Below the pieces are notes generated by a model, which was not told the origin of the DNA, searched no databases, and was given only the letters and a program-made list of their open reading frames with translations. A DNA stretch of 64,000 bases from VXOI01 sp965261945 (lineage in GTDB: Bacteria > Chloroflexota > Dehalococcoidia > Lucifugimonadales > UBA3495), in contig CBDHEF010000002.1 of assembly GCA_965261945.1 (NCBI GenBank), positions 1,302,001 through 1,366,000 on the forward strand, given 5' to 3'. A program made the translations under genes and the position numbers. Every line of letters begins with the position of its first letter. Position 1 is the stretch's first letter. This document shows positions 58,602-64,000 of the stretch, piece by piece.

Positions 58602-59573
58602 ATGGGAAAGGATTACAGCATCTGCGTGGGAGCCGTCGGCTTTGGCGGCGGCGTCTGGCACAGCCCCGACGGCGGGGATAACTGGAACCGCATCCGGGAC
58701 CCCTTCCCGCTGGGGAGCCAGGTGAGGGGGATGGCGGTCTACCCCGATGACCCCAACCGCATCCTGGCCGGCTCCGACCACGGCATCTATCGCAGCGAAG
58801 ACCGGGGGGCCACTTGGGAGAAGCTGTGGTCGCCCATGGAGGGAATGCCCATCTGGTCGATCGCCATAGACCCGGAGGACACCCAGACCATCTTTGTCGG
58901 AATCAAGCCCGCGGCCCTTTTCCGCTCGCGGGACGGCGGCCAGAGCTGGAGCAAGCTGTCGGTACAGATGGCCCAGGAATGTCACATCGGCCCTCCCATG
59001 GTGACCATGCTGATGGTTGACCCTCATGATCACCGCACCGTCTGGGCCGGGGTGGAGGTTGACGGCGTTTACCGCAGCCTGGACGGCGGCGACACCTGGA
59101 CCCACGTCCAGGGCGGCGTGAATCCCGACATACACGGCATGGCCATCAGCCCAGGGGAATCGAACAAGGTGCTGGCCGGCACTCCCCGGGAAATCTACGA
59201 GACGACCGACATGGGCGAAAGCTGGCAGTCCGTGGTCACCACCGACAAGTTCGCCCTGCCCTACAGCCGGGGCATCGCCTTCAAGCCCGACGACCCCAAC
59301 GTGCTCTTCGCCGCCGCGGGCGACACGGCCATCGGCAGCATCGGGGCCATCCAACGCTCCACGGACGGCGGGAAGACGTGGGAGACTCGTCCTCTGCCGG
59401 TGGAGCCGAATTCCAACATCTGGTCCATCGCCACCCACCCCGCCGACCCTGACTTTGTGCTCGCCTCCAGCCTGTTGGGCGAGGTCTACTCCAGCAGCGA
59501 CGCCGGAGACTCGTGGCAGAAGCTGAAGCGGGAGTTCAGCGAAGTCGGAGCCATGGTGTGGGTTCCCAACTAG
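58602..59573 (+). CDS. BNR/Asp-box beta-propeller protein
   Basis: A 323-residue repeat protein of the sialidase-like/VPS10-like propeller type. Asp-box motifs recur: SPDGGDNWNRI, SEDRGATWEKL, SRDGGQSWSKL, SLDGGDTWTHV, TTDMGESWQSV, STDGGKTWETR and SSDAGDSWQKL. Seven copies give a complete seven-bladed propeller. There is no signal peptide or membrane helix, which is unusual, since many such proteins are exported. GGGAGG precedes the ATG. The ligand or partner is unknown. Confidence 0.87.
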   Translation: MGKDYSICVGAVGFGGGVWHSPDGGDNWNRIRDPFPLGSQVRGMAVYPDDPNRILAGSDHGIYRSEDRGATWEKLWSPMEGMPIWSIAIDPEDTQTIFVGIKPAALFRSRDGGQSWSKLSVQMAQECHIGPPMVTMLMVDPHDHRTVWAGVEVDGVYRSLDGGDTWTHVQGGVNPDIHGMAISPGESNKVLAGTPREIYETTDMGESWQSVVTTDKFALPYSRGIAFKPDDPNVLFAAAGDTAIGSIGAIQRSTDGGKTWETRPLPVEPNSNIWSIATHPADPDFVLASSLLGEVYSSSDAGDSWQKLKREFSEVGAMVWVPN

Positions 59574-59622
59574 AGCGTTCTTGGCCGCCCCGGCCGTAGC
59601 GCCGGGACCAAAGACAAGCAAC

Positions 59623-59650
59623 AAGGCCCGCCGACGAACCAGCGGGCCTT
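59623..59650 (+). terminator. Hairpin after the beta-propeller gene
   Basis: AAGGCCCGC (59623-59631) and GCGGGCCTT (59642-59650) form a perfect 9-bp stem with a 10-base loop. TCAC follows, with no strong T tract. Confidence 0.6.
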
Positions 59651-59729
59651 TCACTTACCTCAATTGCCTGAATGTCCACACGTCCTAGCAGCCGGAAGTG
59701 CAGGCGTCCCAGTAGGCAGATGAATCCAG

Positions 59730-61050
59730 TTAGTAGTAGATGAATCCTATCTTCGAGAAGTTGAAGCGCTGGGAGCCTCCATAGAATATGGCGCCAATCA
59801 GCTCCACATTGTCGCCGTCTCGGATGAATACCGGGGCGCCGCTGTCTCCAGGGTTCGGGCCGTCATACCCGGCCAAGGGTTCGGCTTGCCCGGAGCAGAG
59901 GATTATCGTCCCGGGATTGCGAAAGAGGGGGGTCCTCAGCTACGACTGCCGCGCAGGTGCTGGTAATCTCCGCCTTCTCCCATCCCGAGGTCCTGCCGAT
60001 GAACTCGACCTTATCGCCTACCGAGAAGCCCGCCTGCTCGGCGACTATCCCCAGGGTCTCGTAGGCGGGGTCCACGTCATTCTCGTTGTAGCCCTCCGGC
60101 TCGGCTATCCTGCCCAGGTCCAGGTCCTCACCGGAGTCCAGTTCAGCGTAGGCCGCATCGCTGTACCGGCAGTGGTAGTTATCCAGGCAGAGGAAGTTGT
60201 CTATCTCGTAAGTCTGGGGGTCGATGGTCTCTTCGCTGATGACATTCGAGCCTATCCATGGGTAGTTCGGCTGGTGAATGGTTGCATTGTCGAGATCTCC
60301 AATATCTTCCTGCTCGTTGGTGCAGTGAGAGGCCAGGATGAATCCCTCCTCGTCATTGCGCTCCGTACCGAACCCGATGGTGCACTTCAGTCCGTCGAAT
60401 ACCTGCTGGCGCTGTATCCCACCGACCACCGGGCGCCACTCCTCATCCAAGGCCTCGCCATCAAGGAGCCTGCCATCGCCCCTCCGGGTGAGCTCCACCG
60501 CGCCCGTCGGGATTTCCAAGTCCTCCATGATGCGCCGCGCCGTATCTCGGTGCGAGGCTTCGGCGAGACCTATCGTGATAATGTTCCCGCTGTGGTCAAT
60601 TGAGGCACTTCTGAAACTGATGCCCTCCGCGTTCAGGCCTTCGATAATCTGATAGAACCAGTTGGACAGGTCGTCCAGGGAGTAGGAGCCTGCAACCACG
60701 ACCGTGTTCGCAGGGGCATGTCGCCCTGAGTACGCAGCCTCGAACGCGCTCCGGGCCGCTGCGGTCTTGGTGGTATCCTTCATGAAGACGTAGACGGTGT
60801 CCTTGTCGTCGGAGAAGTACCATCCCCCGAACCCGCCTTCGTGACTGCTCGCCACCGAGGCCATCTGGCGGTTGGGGTCAATCACCTTGCCCTTGCTGTT
60901 CAGCACGGACTTGACCGAATCCTCCCTCACTTGGTCTTCATTAGTTCTCCCCGGAGGGCCGCCGGTAGCCAGCACTGCGCTCGCGAAAACCAACACCACC
61001 ACCAAGAGTAAGACCACCGGAATCAACTTACTCCTCAGAATTTCGTACAT
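59730..61050 (-). pseudogene. Secreted trypsin-like serine protease with a homopolymer frameshift
   Basis: The N-terminal frame (61050 to 59863) has a signal/anchor helix (IPVVLLLVVVLVFASAVLAT), a pro-region, and a chymotrypsin-fold domain with His in FILASHCTNE and Asp in YSDAAYAELD. It then ends abruptly without the catalytic serine. In another frame immediately after, down to TAA at 59730-59732, the missing part is found: FRNPGTIILCSGQ, then the serine motif NPGDSGAPVFI and GAIFYGGS. The frames join at a run of six G (59927-59932, six C in the coding strand). One more C would restore a single open frame of about 440 residues. It is either a true frameshift, phase variation or a sequencing error. 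Confidence 0.8.
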
Positions 61051-61271
61051 CCTGTTGATTGAATGCGACAGTACTCCAGTCGGGAATATCCACTGTCAAC
61101 TTAGTGCGCACAATCACAAGATTGTACTCACTATTCTACTGGATATCTGGCTCGGGTGAGTGCGGACCCTGGGATAGCCCCAAAGCCCTCTGCCTGCAAA
61201 TGGTCAACCGCTCTGCGCGGCGGAGTTTCGCATAGGTCTCTATGATTGGACAGCCGAGCAGGACGCTCACT
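61051..61271. other. Intergenic region upstream of the protease
   Basis: AT-rich near 61100-61140 (caatcacaagattgtactca). On the minus strand gaatattcccgactggagta lies upstream of the protease, without a clear promoter pair. No reliable frame was found; the sequence after the acyl-CoA dehydrogenase fragment does not continue that family. Confidence 0.4.
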
Positions 61272-61604
61272 TCAAGAGCCGCGGGCGTCCGGCCCTGGGC
61301 CGAACACATCCTCCTGCGCCTGCCAGTAGCCAACCGGCCAGGCGTGGGCCGCCCACAGACCGTAGCGCCACGCCGTCGAGGGGCAGCCCCGGCCCAACTT
61401 GGCGGCCACGTCAAGGACCAGGCCGCAGCCAACGTCTACGCCGCCGAACCGCTTGGGAACACCGATGCGGTAAAGCCCCGAAGCCAGCAGGCCGCTGACC
61501 GACTCGTCCGGCACGCGCCGCAATTCCTCTGTGCGGGCCGCTCGTTCCTTGAGAACGGGCACGAGCGCCGAGGCCCTTTGCAACAGTTCCGGGGCGGAAA
61601 GCAT
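61272..61604 (-). pseudogene. Truncated acyl-CoA dehydrogenase / flavin monooxygenase N-terminal fragment
   Basis: About 110 residues. LLQRASALVPVLKERAARTE, then LLASGLYRIGVPKRFGGVDV and LGRGCPSTAWRYGLWAAHAW, match the N-terminal helical domain of acyl-CoA dehydrogenase-fold hydroxylases (HsaA/HpaB-like group C or D flavoproteins). Full-length members have about 380-400 residues; here the frame stops after the first third. Neither the other frames nor the next 130 bases continue the family. Its ATG lies inside the hairpin at 61584-61620, so expression is doubtful. Confidence 0.7.
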
Positions 61605-61620
61605 CTCCGCCCCGGAACTG
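61584..61620. repeat. Perfect 15-bp stem-loop
   Basis: CAGTTCCGGGGCGGA (61584-61598) and TCCGCCCCGGAACTG (61606-61620) are perfect complements around AAGCATC. It follows the VOC gene and contains the start codon of the truncated dehydrogenase. No T tract is present, yet the stability makes termination or transcript stabilisation likely. Confidence 0.8.
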
Positions 61621-61657
61621 TTCGAGTAGCCACTGGCTTACACCCGGCCGGTTCCGG

Positions 61658-62137
61658 CTAATCGTCGGCTGCGGCGACCGGCTCTTCCAGTTGGCGGGGG
61701 AACTGGTTGCCGAAGAGGCCCTTCTCCGGGTGGCGTTCCCACTGCTCCTTGGGCAACTCGAAGTAGACCTCGATCTCGTTGTCGTCGGGGTCCAACAGGT
61801 AGACACCCATCGAGACGCCGTGGTCGCCCATCCGCGCGATGCGGACATCGTTCTCCTTGAGCCGGTCGTACAGCTCCTGAAGGTCCTCGAAGGTTTCCAT
61901 CTGCCAGGCCATGTGGGCCTGCCCGACGACGGAGTGGTCCGGCCCCCCGGCGTCCATGCCGATGGCGCGGATGGCCAGCTCGTGGGACTTCTCGGTGTTG
62001 GCCGACATGAACACGGTGCCGCTGGCGGTCTTCTCCATGATGGTCAGGCCCATGATGCGCGTGTAGAAGTCCACGGAGCGGTCCAAGTCCCGAACCCGCA
62101 TAACCAGGTGGCCAAGGCTCTTCGGTGTGTATGACAT
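61658..62137 (-). CDS. VOC-family protein (extradiol dioxygenase / glyoxalase fold)
   Basis: A 159-residue vicinal-oxygen-chelate protein. Two beta-alpha-beta-beta-beta modules are visible: LGHLVMRVRDLDRSVDFYTR with the first metal His, VVGQAHMAWQMETFEDLQEL with the second His, and DPDDNEIEVYFELP with the Glu. This is the catechol 2,3-dioxygenase-like arrangement. It lies next to the HpaB-type hydroxylase on the same strand, which suggests successive steps of aromatic-ring oxidation and cleavage. Confidence 0.88.
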   Translation of the reverse strand: MSYTPKSLGHLVMRVRDLDRSVDFYTRIMGLTIMEKTASGTVFMSANTEKSHELAIRAIGMDAGGPDHSVVGQAHMAWQMETFEDLQELYDRLKENDVRIARMGDHGVSMGVYLLDPDDNEIEVYFELPKEQWERHPEKGLFGNQFPRQLEEPVAAADD

Positions 62138-62181
62138 ATCTCTGCCTCCGTCCTTTAACTCTGTCTGAATTTGCCCCGAGC

Positions 62182-62222
62182 AGTTCCCTCCACCTCTGGG
62201 AGAGGGTTAGGGTGAGCGGGTT
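62182..62222. repeat. Dispersed palindromic repeat, well-conserved copy
   Basis: cagttccctccacctctggg, then agagggttagggtgagcgg, between the VOC and HpaB genes. Confidence 0.85.
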
Positions 62223-62225
62223 AAG

Positions 62226-63686
62226 CTACGGCCAATCTTCATTTTCAAGGAACTGGCGCACCTTTGCCTTGAAGGGTTCCTTGTTATAGTTCTGGAACAG
62301 GGTGATGGAATTTCGCACCGGGTTGCCGCCGAACATTCGCTCGTAGAGCACCTGACGTCCACTGAAGGCGCTGCACGATGCGTCCCAAGCCAGATGGAAC
62401 AGCTTGGCCCGGCTGCGGGCGTCGGTGGAGTCGGTGGCGAAGTACTGTTCGATTTCCGGTGCGATGCCGGAGTTAAAGTCGGCTTCCGCGGGCAGGGCCA
62501 TCAGACCGCCGGTGCCGAGAAGCTGGATAATCTCCACCATCCGGGGGAACATGGAGCGGCCGAACAGGGTGCGCCCGGCGCGGATGGCGTTGACGTCCGG
62601 GCACATCATGCCCCACTGGTTCATCGTGGCGTCGGCCTCCGCGGCCCGCACGCACGCCCGCAGCACGTCGCGGTTGGTGATCAACTCCGCCACCTGCTCC
62701 TGGACGTGTGGAATGCTCCCCGACCCCAGGGTGTCCACGATGAGGTCGGCCAAGCCCAGGATGAACTCCGTCTTTACAAGGCAGCGGTTGAGGATCTGGT
62801 GGCCCGTGTGGGCGTCCGACTGGGTGCCCGCTGCGTAGCCGTTGCCCAACTCCACATTGCCCAGCAGAAAGACCCTCTCCCAAGGCGCCAGCACGTCGTC
62901 GAAGAACACCACCGAGTCCATTTCCTCGAAGCGGGAACCCAGCGGGTGATTGAAGTGGGAGCGGCCCAGGTCGAAGCTCTCCCGGCAGAGGAACTTTACG
63001 CCGGGGGTGTCGCAGGGGATGGAGAAGGAGAAAGTTTGCTTCTGGGCGTTCCCGTCCAGACGGTGGCTGGCCACGGGATAGATGGCAATCTCGTCTGAAA
63101 TGGGGCCGAGGGTGGCCAGCGTCCGGCTGCCCCTGACCACGATGCCGGCGTCGGTCTCTTTGACCACCGTCAGCGCCACCTCCCCACTCAGGGTGTCGGT
63201 GGGCCCGGCGTTGCGGCGGCGTTGCAGATTTACCAAGGCGTGGGTGAGGGTGACGTCGTTCTCGCGGATGAACTCGTGGTAATTCAGCATATTCTGCTTG
63301 AATTCGGGCCGGTCCTGGGCGAAGTAGCCCGCCGATCCTGCCCAAGCGGAAAATATGGAGTTCATAAAATCGGGGGAGCGGCCCATCATGCCGCAACTGG
63401 CCCAGGCCCAGCGGGACATCATCTCCCGGCGCCGCACCAGGTCCTCGATGCTCCGGGGTATCAGGAAGGACAGCCCCACCGGGTCGCCGGTGGAGGGCGA
63501 GGCGAAGGTCATCTCTTCCCGCAGCGACGGGTCGTGCTGCATATCGTAGAGGGCGGCCACCGACCGCACACCGTTGCGCAGCGCCGGGTGCTCGGTTACA
63601 TCCCTGACCCGCTTACCGTCGAGCCACACCTCCCTGGGACGTTCCTTAAGGCCGGCGATGTATTCCTGTCCGGTACGGGCTGGCAT
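62226..63686 (-). CDS. 4-Hydroxyphenylacetate 3-hydroxylase (HpaB) family flavoprotein
   Basis: A 486-residue FADH2-dependent aromatic hydroxylase. It shows RTGQEYIAGLKERPREVWLD and TEHPALRNGVRSVAALYDMQ at the start, the core GVALT-type TLTHALVNLQRRRNAGPTDT, and LIGNVELGNGYAA-like FLLGNVELGNGYAAGTQSDA. The C-terminal HVQEQVAELITNRDVLRACV and GGNPVRNSITLFQNYNKE are also typical. It needs a flavin reductase (HpaC type), which is not in the window. ATG 63686 is preferred to a longer start. The substrate is likely a phenolic acid or a 4-hydroxybutyryl-type thioester, and cannot be fixed here. Confidence 0.9.
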   Translation of the reverse strand: MPARTGQEYIAGLKERPREVWLDGKRVRDVTEHPALRNGVRSVAALYDMQHDPSLREEMTFASPSTGDPVGLSFLIPRSIEDLVRRREMMSRWAWASCGMMGRSPDFMNSIFSAWAGSAGYFAQDRPEFKQNMLNYHEFIRENDVTLTHALVNLQRRRNAGPTDTLSGEVALTVVKETDAGIVVRGSRTLATLGPISDEIAIYPVASHRLDGNAQKQTFSFSIPCDTPGVKFLCRESFDLGRSHFNHPLGSRFEEMDSVVFFDDVLAPWERVFLLGNVELGNGYAAGTQSDAHTGHQILNRCLVKTEFILGLADLIVDTLGSGSIPHVQEQVAELITNRDVLRACVRAAEADATMNQWGMMCPDVNAIRAGRTLFGRSMFPRMVEIIQLLGTGGLMALPAEADFNSGIAPEIEQYFATDSTDARSRAKLFHLAWDASCSAFSGRQVLYERMFGGNPVRNSITLFQNYNKEPFKAKVRQFLENEDWP

Positions 63687-63801
63687 TTTTCGTCCCCCCC
63701 GCAAGGCGAGTCGGTCAATGGTGCAAATTTAGAGCCAATATCTACCGGAAAGCCCGTCATGTCAACATTGGCAGACGGATTTTCACCACCGGCTGAGCCG
63801 T

Positions 63802-63830
63802 TGACACCTTGCGGGCGGTTGCCTACCATC
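63802..63830 (+). promoter_or_regulatory. Sigma70-type promoter for the right-end hydrolase
   Basis: TTGACA (63802-63807) and TACCAT (63825-63830) have 17-base spacing, 32 bases before the ATG. Confidence 0.65.
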
Positions 63831-63862
63831 GGCGCAACCACCCTGATTCTCCGGGAGGCGCC

Positions 63863-64000
63863 ATGACCGAGTTCAAGACCGGTTCCGTACAGGCAAACGG
63901 CCTCAACTTTCACTATCTGGAAATGGGCGGGGGGCCGCTGGCGCTGTGCCTGCATGGGTTCCCCGACCATGCGTGGTCCTTCCGCCACCTGCTGCCCGAC
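63863..64000 (+). CDS. Alpha/beta hydrolase, N-terminal part (cut by window edge)
   Basis: Forty-six residues are visible: FKTGSVQANGLNFHYLEMGG, then LALCLHGFPDHAWSFRHLLP. The HGFPD motif is the oxyanion-hole segment typical of epoxide hydrolase/haloalkane dehalogenase-like enzymes. GGGAGG lies 6 bases upstream of ATG 63863. The catalytic nucleophile lies beyond the window. Confidence 0.9.
   Translation, partial: MTEFKTGSVQANGLNFHYLEMGGGPLALCLHGFPDHAWSFRHLLPD

Noticed and set aside
1..64000. tRNA, rRNA or riboswitch genes
   Set aside because: I scanned for T-loop-like GTTCGAATC stretches and for FMN and cobalamin riboswitch cores near ribF and methylmalonyl-CoA mutase and saw none that folds convincingly.

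Overview
The window is a GC-rich, densely coded bacterial chromosome segment. No rRNA, tRNA, CRISPR array or prophage is visible. Several traits together suggest a Chloroflexota organism, probably a SAR202/Dehalococcoidia-like lineage: many flavin- or F420-type monooxygenases (two LLM-class enzymes, a GMC oxidoreductase, an HpaB-type hydroxylase), an enolase-superfamily enzyme, a single-chain methylmalonyl-CoA mutase large subunit, an EF-G-2 paralogue, a membrane ETF:quinone oxidoreductase of the FeS/CCG type, Rex and DUF503/DUF2203 proteins. The lineage is inferred; no marker gene settles it.

Layout. 0.2-6 kb: a response regulator/histidine kinase pair, an aquaporin-type channel, EF-G-2. 6-13.6 kb: methylmalonyl-CoA mutase, a coiled-coil membrane protein, TyrS, RibF, then RsmD, CoaD, a coiled-coil protein and a DUF151 nuclease. 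13.9-21.7 kb: a complete F-type ATP synthase operon (atpZ-B-E-F-H-A-G-D-C) with two unexpected passengers: a 32-residue membrane peptide between atpB and atpE, and a retropepsin-like aspartic protease between atpG and atpD. 21.9-30.9 kb: Rex, DUF503, a four-gene leftward group headed by the membrane FeS oxidoreductase, a tyrosine phosphatase coupled to an LLM oxidoreductase, then FAH, hot-dog and PIG-L family enzymes. 31-36.7 kb: arsenite methyltransferase, hicAB, an enolase-superfamily enzyme, NIPSNAP, a second aspartic protease and a probable restriction-modification pair. 36.8-47.7 kb: catabolic and housekeeping enzymes (Zn alcohol dehydrogenase, LLM and GMC oxidoreductases, isochorismatase, NudC, citrate synthase). 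48-51.4 kb: a less GC-rich accessory patch with a multidomain serine protease, a zinc-ribbon membrane protein and higBA. 51.4-55.2 kb: MidA-type methyltransferase, HD protein, TrmI, cupin, DUF2203. 55.2-61.6 kb: an accessory and decaying region with a 320-bp repeat-packed segment, unknown genes, a secreted-protein pseudogene, a frameshifted secreted protease and a truncated acyl-CoA dehydrogenase. 61.7-64 kb: VOC protein, HpaB-type hydroxylase and the start of an alpha/beta hydrolase.

A short dispersed palindromic repeat (core like ccctctccc...gggagaggg followed by ttagggtgaggg) recurs more than 20 times between genes. It has also entered coding sequence, most clearly the 5' end of trmI and the 3' ends of both two-component genes. 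A second family (gtcattcccgc/gcgggaatgac) appears twice.

The points most worth following are the aspartic protease and microprotein inside the ATP synthase operon, the in-frame repeat insertion in trmI, the repeat-packed segment at 55.4-55.7 kb, and the homopolymer frameshift that separates the catalytic serine from the rest of a secreted protease.
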